Counted from the stretch's first letter, positions 44,477 to 53,208 are shown. The stretch is 64,000 nucleotides of DNA from Desulfobacca_B sp046538075 (GCA_046538075.1 JBKHJN010000005.1:43036-107035); one strand, 5' to 3'. Numbers and translations: made by a program. The notes: generated from the letters alone by a model not told the origin.

Positions 44477-44865
44477 GAGGAGTCCTTGGACCCATCGGTT
44501 TCCGGGGGTTCCTGCTTCAATTGACGCAAAAGCTTTTCAATGCGGGCCCCGCGTTGCCATGATTCATCATGGCAAAAGATTATTTCCGGCATTGTCCGGA
44601 GGATCTGGTCCCGGCCGATTTCTTGTTTGATAAAGCCACTGGCCCGCTTTAAGGCCGCCTGAATGTCGGGTAAATCCTCCGCGCCGCGGGGTTGGTAGAA
44701 AACCTTGGCCCGGCGCAGATCATCGCTTATTTCCACCTCAGTGATGGTCAGGGTGCGAAGCCGCGGATCACGACTTTTGTGAAGTAAAATCAAGGCAATT
44801 TTTTCCCGCAACAGTTCGCTGACCCGGGCGGCGCGTGGTTTGGTTCTGCCAACGGCTTGCATCAT
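44473..44865 (-). CDS. rbfA: Ribosome-binding factor A
   Basis: 130 residues of KH-like fold: RAARVSELLREKIALILLHK, DPRLRTLTITEVEISDDLRRAKVFY and ALKRASGFIKQEIGRDQILRTMPEI (quoted in parts of the family pattern). It assists late maturation of the 30S 5' end. Tandem ATGs; the first is annotated. Six bases after the DUF503 gene and overlapping truB. Confidence 0.93.
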   Translation of the reverse strand: MMQAVGRTKPRAARVSELLREKIALILLHKSRDPRLRTLTITEVEISDDLRRAKVFYQPRGAEDLPDIQAALKRASGFIKQEIGRDQILRTMPEIIFCHDESWQRGARIEKLLRQLKQEPPETDGSKDSS

Positions 44866-44871
44866 TATTAA

Positions 44872-45168
44872 TTATCTGTCATTGATATGCCAGACTTCCA
44901 CTTTCGAATCAATTATCTGAGCCAAGTGCTGGGCTTCCATATAATCGATGATCTTGGTCAGGCTGGCATCCAGGATTTGCGAATCGTTGCCGATCAGGGC
45001 CAGACCCAACTTTGCCTGTTGCCACAGATCATGGTCATCAACCTCAGCGATCGCCGCCAGAAACCGGTGCCTGACTTTTTCGATCAAACTCTTAACCACT
45101 TTCCGCTTGCCCTTTAGAGAATGATTTTCTGGAATGCGGATGGTTATCTGGGCTATGGTCACAACCAT
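44872..45168 (-). CDS. DUF503 family protein (YlxP-like)
   Basis: 98 residues: IAQITIRIPENHSLKGKRKV then VKSLIEKVRHRFLAAIAEVD and LGLALIGNDSQIL. The family is small, conserved, and found next to infB and rbfA; members have been linked to ribosome assembly but no reaction is known. It lies 27 bases after infB. Confidence 0.92.
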   Translation of the reverse strand: MVVTIAQITIRIPENHSLKGKRKVVKSLIEKVRHRFLAAIAEVDDHDLWQQAKLGLALIGNDSQILDASLTKIIDYMEAQHLAQIIDSKVEVWHINDR

Positions 45169-45195
45169 AAGCTAGATGTCCCAGGCTGCCAGGCA

Positions 45196-48036
45196 TTAAC
45201 CTTGGCTGCCGGGCAATGGCTGCAAAAGCGCCTTAACTTCTTCTAGGCGATAGGCCTCAAGGATATCGCCCACCTGGAGGTCGTCAAATTTATCAATTCC
45301 AATGCCACATTCATAGCCGGCAGCTACTTCTTTGACATCATCCTTGAACCGCTTCAAGGAGCTGATCTTGCCTTCGAAAACCGCCTCCTGGTCACGGCGC
45401 ACCCGGATCAGGGCATTGCGTTCGACCTTGCCTTCGGTCACATAGCAACCGGCAATGGTCCCGACTTTAGGAATGGAAAAGGTTTGCCGCACCTCGGCCC
45501 GGCCCAAGGGCCGTTCTTCGTAAGTCGGTTCCAGCATGCCTTCCAGGGCGGAATGAATATCACTGCTCAAATGGTAAATAACGTCGTAGAACCGGACGTC
45601 GACATCTTCCTGTTCCGCCAGGGCCTGGGCCTTGGGGTTGATGCGCACATTAAAGCCGATGACGATGGCATTGGAAGCCGAGGCCAACATAATATCGCTT
45701 TCCACAATATCCCCGGTGCCGGCGTGAATTACGTTCACCTTAATCTCTTCCGTACCCAATTCCGACAGGGCCTGGGTCAAGGCCTCGATAGAACCCTGGA
45801 CATCGGCTTTGAGGACCAGGTTCAATTCTTTGACCATGCCCTCCTGGAAGCGCTCGTAGAGCTTTTCCAGGGTGACTTTGCTCATCCGGGCTAAGGCTGC
45901 TTCGCGCTGTTTCTGCTGTCTTAATTGAGCTACCTGTTTGGCGACCCGCTCATTTTCGAGCACCATAAATTCATCCCCGGCATTAGGAACCCCACTGAAA
46001 CCTTGGACTTCCACCGGGACGGCGGGGGTAGCTTCTTCCACCCGGGCTCCTTTATCGTCAAACATGGCCCGGACCCGGCCATATTGTAAGCCACAGACAA
46101 AGACATCGCCCGTTTTTAAAGTTCCTTCTTGAATGAGTACGGTCCCGACTGCTCCCCGGCCTTTATCCAGCTTGGCTTCGATAATCCGACCCCGGGCCGG
46201 ACTGTCGGCGCTGGCTTTGAGTTCCAGGAGCTCGGCTTGCAGCAGGATCTTTTCCAAGAGCTCGTCAATGCCCAGATGCTTCTTGGCCGAGATCTCGGCA
46301 AATTGCACATCTCCGCCCCAATCTTCAGGGACAATGTCCTGCTCGGCCAGTTCCCGTTTGACCCGGTCTGGATTGGCATTGGCTTTGTCAATCTTATTGA
46401 TCGCCACCACCAGCGGGACTCCGGCCGCCTTGGCATGGTTGATGGCTTCCAGGGTCTGGGGCATGACACCGTCATCCGCGGCCACGATCAGGACCACCAG
46501 GTCAGTCACCTGGGCCCCGCGGGCCCGCATGGCGGTAAAGGCCTCATGGCCGGGGGTATCGAGGAAAACCACCTCCCCGTGCGGCAACGACACCTGATAA
46601 GCCCCGATGTGCTGGGTAATGCCGCCGGCCTCGGACTCAATTAACCGGCTCTGGCGGATGGCATCCAACAAAGAGGTTTTGCCGTGGTCGACGTGGCCCA
46701 TAATGGTGATCACCGGGGGCCGGGGCACCAGATCGCCCTCCCCGTGAGGCCGCAAATCCATTATATCTTCTTCATGGGGATAGGCATGCTCCACCTCAAA
46801 ACCGAACTCATTGGCCACCAGCACTGATGAATCATAATCAATGGGCTGATTGATGTTGGCCATCACGCCCAAGCCCATGAGCTTTTTGATTATCTCACTC
46901 GATTTGATGCCCATCCGCTTGGCCAGTTCGCCGACAGTGATCGAGTCCCCCACTTTGATCCGCCGTTTAATTGCTTTGGGCACGGTCAGTTCGGTCTTGG
47001 AAACCGTCCGGATAGCTTTTTTGACGCCTTTTTTCTTGGAGACGAATCGGGAGTCGCCCTCTACCTTCTCATATAATTCTGCCCCTTCCCGCACTTCCTT
47101 TTTGCGCAGCGCCTTTTTCCGGGCCTCCTCACTGGTCACTTCGGTCCCGCGTTTACCCCGTTTCTTTTTGGCCTTGGATTTCTTTTCTTCTTTTTCTGGT
47201 GCCGCCGCTTCCCGCTGTTTGGCTACTTCGACAATTTTCGGCCGATAAGCCGGCTTGGAAGCAACCTCGGGTTCGGATACCGGTTCGGGCTCGGTTGCTT
47301 CGGCCGGGGGCAGACTGATAATACGCGCCGGCGTCTCTTTTTTGGCCTTTTTGGCCTTTTGCCGCCGCAGGGCGGCCGAAGTATCCGGTGTCCGGGGCTC
47401 GGCCTCTTTTTCCGCCGGGGTCTCCTTTTCCTCGGCCTCCGCCGCCGCAGTCTCCGGGGGCACCTCAGCAGGGGAAGGAGTCTCTGGAACCGGTGGAGCT
47501 GCCTCCGCCTTAGGTTCAGGAGGCGATGGTTCCATAGGTTGCAGGACAGCCTCTTCCTCCGAAATCGGCGCCGGGAGAGTCGGCTTTTCTGCTTCCGGCC
47601 AGGCAATAATCCGGGCCGTACTTTTGGTTGGTTTCTTGCGAGTCCGAGGTTTAAGCGCAGATTCTGCAGCTTCCGGAGATGCGGATTCTTCACCTTCGCC
47701 GGCCGCGGATTCATCCGATTCCGACACCTCCGGCGAGACTGAACTAGGCTCAGCGGTTTCCTGACTAGCTTCTGGTTCTGAAACAGCCTCCAAAGAGGTA
47801 GCCGGCGATTTGGGCGAGGCTAACCGGCGACGGCGTTTAACGCCGCTGCCTAAGCGCCGTTCCTCGACCTGCGGTACTGTTTTCGCCAACTCATTCCTGA
47901 CCCGCTCTAAATCAGGCTCATCGATTGAACTAAGGTAATTCTCCACCTCCAGATCCATGTCTTTGAGACGTTGGAGGAGGTCTTTGACATCAATTTTAAA
48001 TTCTCGGGCCAGATGTGATACTCTAGTTTTGGCCAT
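45196..48036 (-). CDS. infB: Translation initiation factor IF-2
   Basis: 946 residues. N-terminal IF2N domain (VSHLAREFKIDVKDLLQRL), then a long low-complexity stretch (about 85-320) rich in Glu, Pro, Ala, Lys and Ser, a second IF2N-like domain (ITVGELAKRMGIKSSEIIKK), the GTPase with G1 GHVDHGKTSLLDAI, G3 DTPGHEAF and G4 NKIDKANANP, and C-terminal beta-barrel domains binding fMet-tRNA. It recruits initiator tRNA to the 30S subunit. It follows nusA by 83 bases; a ylxR gene usual at this spot is absent. Confidence 0.97.
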   Translation of the reverse strand: MAKTRVSHLAREFKIDVKDLLQRLKDMDLEVENYLSSIDEPDLERVRNELAKTVPQVEERRLGSGVKRRRRLASPKSPATSLEAVSEPEASQETAEPSSVSPEVSESDESAAGEGEESASPEAAESALKPRTRKKPTKSTARIIAWPEAEKPTLPAPISEEEAVLQPMEPSPPEPKAEAAPPVPETPSPAEVPPETAAAEAEEKETPAEKEAEPRTPDTSAALRRQKAKKAKKETPARIISLPPAEATEPEPVSEPEVASKPAYRPKIVEVAKQREAAAPEKEEKKSKAKKKRGKRGTEVTSEEARKKALRKKEVREGAELYEKVEGDSRFVSKKKGVKKAIRTVSKTELTVPKAIKRRIKVGDSITVGELAKRMGIKSSEIIKKLMGLGVMANINQPIDYDSSVLVANEFGFEVEHAYPHEEDIMDLRPHGEGDLVPRPPVITIMGHVDHGKTSLLDAIRQSRLIESEAGGITQHIGAYQVSLPHGEVVFLDTPGHEAFTAMRARGAQVTDLVVLIVAADDGVMPQTLEAINHAKAAGVPLVVAINKIDKANANPDRVKRELAEQDIVPEDWGGDVQFAEISAKKHLGIDELLEKILLQAELLELKASADSPARGRIIEAKLDKGRGAVGTVLIQEGTLKTGDVFVCGLQYGRVRAMFDDKGARVEEATPAVPVEVQGFSGVPNAGDEFMVLENERVAKQVAQLRQQKQREAALARMSKVTLEKLYERFQEGMVKELNLVLKADVQGSIEALTQALSELGTEEIKVNVIHAGTGDIVESDIMLASASNAIVIGFNVRINPKAQALAEQEDVDVRFYDVIYHLSSDIHSALEGMLEPTYEERPLGRAEVRQTFSIPKVGTIAGCYVTEGKVERNALIRVRRDQEAVFEGKISSLKRFKDDVKEVAAGYECGIGIDKFDDLQVGDILEAYRLEEVKALLQPLPGSQG

Positions 48037-48119
48037 AAATCTTTCTATCCCCGTAACAAAAATTCTTATTTTAAATCATAAATCAATCTGTCCCGGCAAC
48101 TGTCCGGCCGGGTCCGCCC

Positions 48120-49451
48120 TCAGACTCCCAGATCCTCTTCTTCAGCGGGCAGTTCGGTTTCCGCCCCGCCGGGGAGCAGAGCCTCAGCGGTCTCGGACGC
48201 GGCTGGCTTCTCTTTGGGGCCAGCCAGCATCTCTTTAGCCGCGGCAATGATGCTGGCCGCTTTTCTCTCATTCAGACCTGGCACCTGGATCAAATCCTCC
48301 AGGCTGCTTTCGGTAACCTCCCGGGCCGAGGTAAATCCGGCTTCATAAAGGGCACTGGCCGTCATTTCTCCCACCCCGGGAATTTGCAGTAAAGAAAGGT
48401 AGCTCTCCTTCAAGGACTTGGAATACTTGGTCTCGCTCTTAACGTCGATTTTCCAGCCGGTCAGCCTGGAAGCCAGACGGACATTCTGGCCCCGCTTGCC
48501 AATGGCCAGGGACAGATGTTCATCAGGCACAATGACTTCCATGGCCTGGTTGACCTCATCCAGGATGATGCGGCTGACTTCCGCCGGAGCCAGAGCCTGA
48601 GTCACAAATTTGGCCGGATCGGGATTCCAGGGGATGATATCGATCTTTTCCCCCCGCAGTTCCTGGACGATGTTCTGTACCCGGGAGCCTTTCATCCCCA
48701 CACAGGCGCCCACCGGGTCTACATCCGGATCCCGAGAGGTCACCGCAATTTTGGCCCGGCTGCCGGGCTCCCGCACACAGGCCAGAATCTGGACGATGCC
48801 CTCAGAGATTTCTGGAACCTCGTTTTCAAATAGAGAGATCAGGAATTCGGGCCGCACCCGGGATAAGATAATCTGGGGCCCCTTTGAATGGCGTTTTACC
48901 TCCAGGACATAGGCCCGGAGGCGGTCGCCCTGCCGGTAACTTTCCCGCGGTATTTGCTCTTCCGGTGGCAATAGGGCCTCGGTCCGTCCCAAGTTAATGA
49001 TAATGCCGGACTTATCTTGACGCTGGACAATGCCGCTGATGATTTCAGCCTGGCGATCTTTGTACTCCTCGTAGACCACATCCCGTTCAGCTTCCCGCAT
49101 CCCCTGGATGATTACTTGCTTGGCGGATTGGGCCGCAATCCGCCCAAAGTTGCTGGCATCCAGTTTAATGCCCAGGACGTCGCCGATCTCACACTCGGCA
49201 TCCAACTGGCGGCCTTCTTCCAGGGAGAGCTGGGTATCGGGGTCGGTAACTTCTTCAACCACTTCTTTGAATTGAAAGATCTCGATTTCACCGGTATCCT
49301 CGGTAAAATTGACTTCTATATCCAGCTTGGGATCAAATTTTCTCTTGGCCGCAGAACGTACTGCTTCCTCAATGGTAGTAATCAACAGCTCCTTGTCGAT
49401 CCCCTTATCTCGGCAAACTTGATCTATGATACGTTTCAATTCTCCAGGCAT
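48120..49451 (-). CDS. nusA: Transcription termination/antitermination protein NusA
   Basis: 443 residues from ATG at 49451 (MPGELKRIIDQVC); a TTG 21 bases earlier is possible. N-terminal RNA-polymerase-binding domain, S1 domain (GIVQRQDKSGIIINLGRTEA), two KH domains (DPVGACVGMKGSRVQNIVQE, LSLAIGKRGQNVRLASRLTG) and a C-terminal helix-hairpin-helix part (LLQIPGVGEMTASALYEAGF). It modulates pausing and termination. Together with rimP and infB it forms the classic operon. Confidence 0.97.
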   Translation of the reverse strand: MPGELKRIIDQVCRDKGIDKELLITTIEEAVRSAAKRKFDPKLDIEVNFTEDTGEIEIFQFKEVVEEVTDPDTQLSLEEGRQLDAECEIGDVLGIKLDASNFGRIAAQSAKQVIIQGMREAERDVVYEEYKDRQAEIISGIVQRQDKSGIIINLGRTEALLPPEEQIPRESYRQGDRLRAYVLEVKRHSKGPQIILSRVRPEFLISLFENEVPEISEGIVQILACVREPGSRAKIAVTSRDPDVDPVGACVGMKGSRVQNIVQELRGEKIDIIPWNPDPAKFVTQALAPAEVSRIILDEVNQAMEVIVPDEHLSLAIGKRGQNVRLASRLTGWKIDVKSETKYSKSLKESYLSLLQIPGVGEMTASALYEAGFTSAREVTESSLEDLIQVPGLNERKAASIIAAAKEMLAGPKEKPAASETAEALLPGGAETELPAEEEDLGV

Positions 49452-49621
49452 GAAAATTATTACTCTCCTCAAGCAAAGGCAGACTATAAACTAAAGTCAG
49501 GGTCCAGTTGCCAATTGCCGTGGTTAACATAATTATATTATAACCCGCCAGCAACACCCAAGCAATGCCTCGTAATCCCTTGTGTTGCCTCTATTTGCTG
49601 ATAACCGCCACCTCGCTATAC

Positions 49622-50086
49622 TTACAAATCGATATCTAGCCGGGCCCGGGCAATGTCATCAAGAGGAATCCGATGAACCTGATCGCCTTCTTTGATCTTT
49701 ACCCGGTCATCCTCCAAGCCCAACAGTTCTCCCCGAAAATTATGACGTTCCCCCGCTCCGGCCCGGACGGTAATCCGGGCCAGGCGTCCGATATAGCGCT
49801 GGTAATCAGCCGGCTTCTTCAAGGCCCGGGTAAGCCCGGGAGAAGAGATTTCCAGATTATAGGACTGATCGATCAGGTCATGAACGTCGAGCAACTCTCC
49901 TACCAGATGGCTTATTTGAGCACAATCATCAAGGGTGACCCCTCCGGGCTTATCGACATATAACCGCAAAACCCCGCGCTTTCCGGCCTGAACCCAGTCC
50001 AGGTCAACCAGTTCTATTTCCTGGGCCTGGAGTAGGGGCTCCACCAAGGCCTGTACCTGGGTGATAATTTCTGCTGGTTTAGGCAT
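49622..50086 (-). CDS. rimP: Ribosome maturation factor RimP
   Basis: 154 residues: EIELVDLDWVQAGKRGVLRL with YVDKPGGVTLDDCAQISHLV and the SSPGLTRALKKPADYQRYIG motif that ends the N-terminal domain, then a C-terminal SH3-like barrel. Needed for 30S maturation. It heads the protein-coding part of the operon, 171 bases before nusA, and follows the tRNA-Gly transcript and its terminator. Confidence 0.95.
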   Translation of the reverse strand: MPKPAEIITQVQALVEPLLQAQEIELVDLDWVQAGKRGVLRLYVDKPGGVTLDDCAQISHLVGELLDVHDLIDQSYNLEISSPGLTRALKKPADYQRYIGRLARITVRAGAGERHNFRGELLGLEDDRVKIKEGDQVHRIPLDDIARARLDIDL

Positions 50087-50121
50087 CCTTATTAAATTAA
50101 CAGGCTGTTAGACCCTCAGCT

Positions 50122-50147
50122 AAAAAAAAAGTGAGCTCTTGGCCCAC
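50122..50147 (-). terminator. Rho-independent terminator between tRNA-Gly and rimP
   Basis: On the minus strand GTGGGC-caaga-GCTCAC (6 bp, one G-U) is followed by nine T. It lies 36 bases upstream of rimP, so it can end the tRNA transcript or serve as a read-through control point. Confidence 0.75.
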
Positions 50148-50153
50148 TTCCGC

Positions 50154-50170
50154 AAAATTCCAAGAATTTT
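50154..50170 (-). repeat. Short perfect inverted repeat in the tRNA trailer
   Basis: AAAATTC-caa-GAATTTT, 7-bp perfect stem with 3-base loop, between the tRNA and its terminator. Confidence 0.5.
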
Positions 50171-50272
50171 CCTCATCCGGGGCGCGCGTCCCGGCGCGCA
50201 TCCATCCGCCGCTCAAAGAACCTTGACCCCGATATGGCGGGCTTCAAGAATCCTCGAATGGGGAAGCGGGGC

Positions 50273-50300
50273 TTCGATGGGTGTTTCCACACTCATCGAA
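50273..50300 (-). repeat. 12-bp hairpin directly 3' of tRNA-Gly
   Basis: TTCGATGGGTGT at 50273-50284 pairs with ACACTCATCGAA at 50289-50300 (one G-U, 4-base loop). It starts four bases after the encoded CCA on the tRNA strand. No T-tract follows, so it may be an RNA processing or stability element. Confidence 0.6.
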
Positions 50301-50303
50301 ATC

Positions 50304-50379
50304 TGGAGCGGGCAACGGGATTCGAACCCGCGACACCAAGCTTGGGAAGCTTGTACTCTACCAACTGAGCTATGCCCGC
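50304..50379 (-). tRNA. tRNA-Gly(CCC)
   Basis: A complete cloverleaf on the minus strand: acceptor GCGGGCA/TGCCCGC, D-arm GCTC-AGTTGGTA-GAGT, anticodon stem CAAGC/GCTTG with loop TTCCCAA (anticodon CCC), five-base variable loop, T-arm GCGGG-TTCGAAT-CCCGT (one G-T pair), discriminator T and an encoded CCA. It reads GGG. It has its own promoter and is the first element of the rimP-nusA-infB region. Confidence 0.95.
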
Positions 50380-50391
50380 TCGTATCCTTTA

Positions 50392-50420
50392 ATTTTAAAG
50401 ATAAACTGTGTAGATGTCAA
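50392..50420 (-). promoter_or_regulatory. Sigma-70 promoter of tRNA-Gly
   Basis: Minus strand TTGACA (50415-50420), 17-base spacer, TAAAAT (50392-50397), about 12 bases ahead of the mature tRNA 5' end. Near-consensus. Confidence 0.75.
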
Positions 50421-50567
50421 CCCTATCTTTTCCTAGGGTTAAGGTAATAAAAAATTAGGGTTTGACAAACCCGTCAGGCCGAAGAGGGACACGCCATCTT
50501 TAACTCTGGGCATGGAACTTGCGCTCCGCCAGACAGGCGCCCAGGGCAGGTCTGGCTGCGGCGACGG

Positions 50568-51320
50568 CTATTCCAGGCCCTGAACAAAAGCCAGAGCATT
50601 TTTGCCCAGATCGGGTAGGAAATAGCCTCCTTCCAGAACAGCAAAACGACGCCCCTGGCAAACGGCCAGGGCGACTTCTTTAACCCACTGGCCGATCAGG
50701 CGATAATCTTCGGTCCTAAGAAGGCCGCCCCAATCTTTCTGGTAGGTGTCAAAGCCAGCCGATACCGCCACCAGATCAAACGCCTGAATGTCGGATAAGA
50801 TGGCCTCGGCCTCCTTAAGATATTGGTCCCGCGTTTTCCCGGTAATATTAATTACCTTGACCCCGAGCCGCTCTTTAAAAATATTGACGGTGCCATCTCC
50901 AAAATGGAGGTCGATATCTAAAATCAGGGCGCGCTCGATCACCCTTTGGTTCCGCAGGTGTTCGATAGCAATAGCCACGTTGTTAAAGAAGCAGAACCCC
51001 CAGTGGCTGCAGGGACTGGCGTGATGTCCGGGAGGGCGGATAGCCGCGAAAGCCGGCTCACCCTGGCAGGCCAGCTCTGCCGCTAAAATGGCCCCGCCGG
51101 CTGCCAGGCTGGCCACCTCATAGAGCGGACCATTATTTTTAACTCTTTCGATAAGGTCTGGATTATGGACCAGCAACAGCTCGGTTTCCGGTGCCGGTTC
51201 TGGGGTCAGCACCGGGTAGTGGGGAGACAGGCTGGCATACATAGCCTCTACCCGGGCGGGCTGCTCCACGCTGGCGGTAGGATAGTCGGTCAAATATTTC
51301 TCATGATAGATCAGCTTCAT
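50568..51320 (-). CDS. Histone deacetylase family protein
   Basis: 250 residues of the arginase-deacetylase fold. Catalytic His pair in AIRPPGHHASPCSHWGFCFF, zinc ligands in LILDIDLHFGDGT (Asp, His) and SAGFDTYQKDWGG (Asp), closing with VLEGGYFLPDLG. Bacterial members include acetoin-use proteins and polyamine or protein deacetylases. Shorter than acetoin AcuC (about 380), so closer to the small class II-like bacterial enzymes. It overlaps the polyferredoxin stop by 4 bases. Confidence 0.9.
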   Translation of the reverse strand: MKLIYHEKYLTDYPTASVEQPARVEAMYASLSPHYPVLTPEPAPETELLLVHNPDLIERVKNNGPLYEVASLAAGGAILAAELACQGEPAFAAIRPPGHHASPCSHWGFCFFNNVAIAIEHLRNQRVIERALILDIDLHFGDGTVNIFKERLGVKVINITGKTRDQYLKEAEAILSDIQAFDLVAVSAGFDTYQKDWGGLLRTEDYRLIGQWVKEVALAVCQGRRFAVLEGGYFLPDLGKNALAFVQGLE

Positions 51321-52201
51321 AATTCCCTTTTCTGGACAGTCCGGGGCTGCACCACGGGCAGCTGCCGCACATTAAAAGACAAAGCTCCAAACCGGCAGGC
51401 CTGGACACATTTCAGACAGCGGATGCAGTTGGCATCATCGGCATATTGGTAGGGCCGCACCCCCATCGGACATTGGCGATAACAGGCATGGCAATGGACA
51501 CATTTATCCTCATCGTAGTTGAGGCGAAACATACTATATTTATTAAATAAGCCATAAAAAGCCCCTAAAGGGCACAACACCCGGCAAAAGGCCCGGCTGC
51601 TGACCGTGCACCAAGCAATAATTAATACCAGAATGGTGACTTTATTCCAGAAGTAAAAGCCTAGCGACTGCCATAGGCTGGGCTTGACCATCATCAGGGG
51701 AAAAGCTCCCAGCAGGGTTCCGGCCGGACAGATCAATTTACAGAACCACGGGGTCCCCATACCCACGGGATCGATCCAGAACAGCGGTAAAATTACTACG
51801 AGAAGCACTAAAACCACATATTTAATATGCCTTAAGGGCTCAGGAATGTTAAATTTGCGCCCCGGAATTTTATAGAGCAGGTCCTGGATCAAGCCAAAGG
51901 GACAGAGCCAACCACAGGGGAAGCGTCCCACCAAAGCGCCGATAAATCCCAAATAACCCACCACCATGCTACCCAGTTGCGGCACCCCGGTAGCCATAGT
52001 GAGGCGAATATTGGCCATAAAGTTCTGGAACGCCCCCACCGGGCAGCCGAGAAGAGCGGCCGGACAGGAATAGCAGTGAAGTCCGGGATGGCAAATCCCT
52101 TTCAAAGGACCCTGATAAATGATCGGCCCCCAAGGAAATAACAGGTAGCCATTGGTCAGCAGGGTAAACAAAACCTGGACAAGGCGACGTATACGGTTCA
52201 T
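51317..52201 (-). CDS. NapH-like membrane polyferredoxin (4Fe-4S)
   Basis: 294 residues from ATG at 52201, whose A is shared with the stop codon of the upstream mini-gene (TGATG). Four to five transmembrane helices carry two CxxxCP half motifs (CGWLCPFG, CRVLCPLGAFYG), plus N-terminal HCYSCPAALLGCPVG, as in NapH/YccM/NosR-type proteins. The C-terminal domain has two 4Fe-4S motifs: CVHCHACYRQCP and CIRCLKCVQAC. It should pass electrons between the quinone pool or cytosol and a periplasmic acceptor. Partner enzyme unknown. Confidence 0.9.
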   Translation of the reverse strand: MNRIRRLVQVLFTLLTNGYLLFPWGPIIYQGPLKGICHPGLHCYSCPAALLGCPVGAFQNFMANIRLTMATGVPQLGSMVVGYLGFIGALVGRFPCGWLCPFGLIQDLLYKIPGRKFNIPEPLRHIKYVVLVLLVVILPLFWIDPVGMGTPWFCKLICPAGTLLGAFPLMMVKPSLWQSLGFYFWNKVTILVLIIAWCTVSSRAFCRVLCPLGAFYGLFNKYSMFRLNYDEDKCVHCHACYRQCPMGVRPYQYADDANCIRCLKCVQACRFGALSFNVRQLPVVQPRTVQKREL

Positions 52202-52335
52202 CAACCGATCCCGATGCAAGAAAGGCAGATCGTAATTCCGGTATTGAGCAGCGTTTTCACCTCGCCGCTATTGAGCCCTAAAATGAACAACAAGGCAAAA
52301 AAAATGAGCAGCCAGATCGCCGGCGTACGAACCAC
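52201..52335 (-). CDS. CD1871A-type CXXC mini-protein
   Basis: A 44-residue gene: GTG start at 52335 behind aggaggg. One transmembrane helix (IWLLIFFALLFILG) is followed by SGEVKTLLNTG and the family ending ITICLSCIGIG with Cys 37 and 40. Such small proteins are found directly upstream of 4Fe-4S NapH-like proteins. Its stop overlaps the start of that gene by one base. The CXXC may carry electrons or bind a cluster for the polyferredoxin; this is inferred. Confidence 0.82.
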   Translation of the reverse strand: MVRTPAIWLLIFFALLFILGLNSGEVKTLLNTGITICLSCIGIG

Positions 52336-52415
52336 AGTCCCTCCTCTAATGATCAATAAAATTTTATTATATGCCTTTTGTCCTAAGAGGCAAACAAAAG
52401 CTCCAAAAAATCCGA

Positions 52416-52437
52416 CCCCCTAAAGAAAAATAGGGGG
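52416..52437. terminator. Hairpin with T-runs in a divergent promoter region
   Basis: CCCCCTA (52416-52422) pairs with TAGGGGG (52431-52437), 8-base loop. On the plus strand TTTT follows directly; on the minus strand six T begin 6 bases later. It lies between divergent start codons, so a leader attenuator for the CXXC/polyferredoxin operon is possible. Confidence 0.5.
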
Positions 52438-52540
52438 TTTTGGAAAAGGCAATAAAAAATCAAGGACTACTGGCGGCACCCCAGGTCTGGTGCTTTGGCC
52501 CCTCTTCTCGTCAGACCGCATTGTTCAAAACACAAAATAT

Positions 52541-52569
52541 TTGAAATTCCGGGCTTGGCAGTGTTATCT
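52541..52569 (+). promoter_or_regulatory. Putative promoter of the cysteine hydrolase gene
   Basis: TTGAAA at 52541-52546, 17-base spacer, TTATCT at 52564-52569, 36 bases ahead of the ATG. Moderate match. Confidence 0.4.
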
Positions 52570-52605
52570 TAAATTAATCGTACTTTAATCGGAAAGGAGG
52601 GCCTG

Positions 52606-53127
52606 ATGGGTAAACCTGCCCTAATTGTGGCCGATATGTTGCGGGACTTTATCGAGCCCGAGGGTGTTCTGTTTGTGGGCCAGGCCGGCTTGCAGATTAT
52701 CCCCTTTGTGGCCCAAAGGATTGCCGAGATGCGGCAACAAGGGGCGGTGATCATTTTTCTGCGTGACTCCCATGACCCCAATGACCGGGAATTCGAACGC
52801 TTTCCCCCCCACTCAGTGCGCCACACCCCGGGAGCCGAGATCATCCCCCAATTAACCCCGCATCCGGAAGACTATCAGGTGGAGAAAACCCGATTCAGTG
52901 GCTTTTATAACACCAACCTGGAGGATATCCTGAAACAGGAGCAGGTCACGGAAGTGCATCTGGTCGGGGTCTGCACCTCTATCTGCGTCATGGAGACCGC
53001 CAGCGACTTGGTTGAGCGGGATTACCCGGTGGTAGTTTATCGGCAGGGAGTGGCTGATTTAAATCCACAAGACCACGAATGGTCCTTAAAAAGGATGGCC
53101 AATGTTCTGGGGGTCCGGATAGTTTAA
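52606..53127 (+). CDS. Isochorismatase-family cysteine hydrolase (nicotinamidase-like)
   Basis: 173 residues. Catalytic triad Asp in LIVADMLRDF (D9), Lys in VEKTRFSGFYNT, and Cys in LVGVCTSICVMETASDLV. A DSHDPNDREFERFPPHS stretch supplies the Asp/His ligands that bind zinc in nicotinamidases, so nicotinamide to nicotinate is the likeliest reaction, feeding NAD salvage. Excellent Shine-Dalgarno (aaaggagg). Single gene. Confidence 0.88.
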   Translation: MGKPALIVADMLRDFIEPEGVLFVGQAGLQIIPFVAQRIAEMRQQGAVIIFLRDSHDPNDREFERFPPHSVRHTPGAEIIPQLTPHPEDYQVEKTRFSGFYNTNLEDILKQEQVTEVHLVGVCTSICVMETASDLVERDYPVVVYRQGVADLNPQDHEWSLKRMANVLGVRIV

Positions 53128-53208
53128 GGCCACCGGCGCCCCACTGGGCCGGAAGCTTGAGGGCCGCGGCCAGTCAAGACCAGATCTGCTTAAACAGGGA
53201 TGCAAACC

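Noticed and set aside
47359..47742. Long antisense ORFs over infB
   Set aside because: Low-complexity Arg/Pro-rich mirrors of the Glu/Pro/Ala-rich IF-2 linker.
50139..50447. A 102-codon plus-strand ORF containing SGQRDSNPRHQAWEACTLP
   Set aside because: It is the antisense reading of tRNA-Gly, a well-known false protein in databases.
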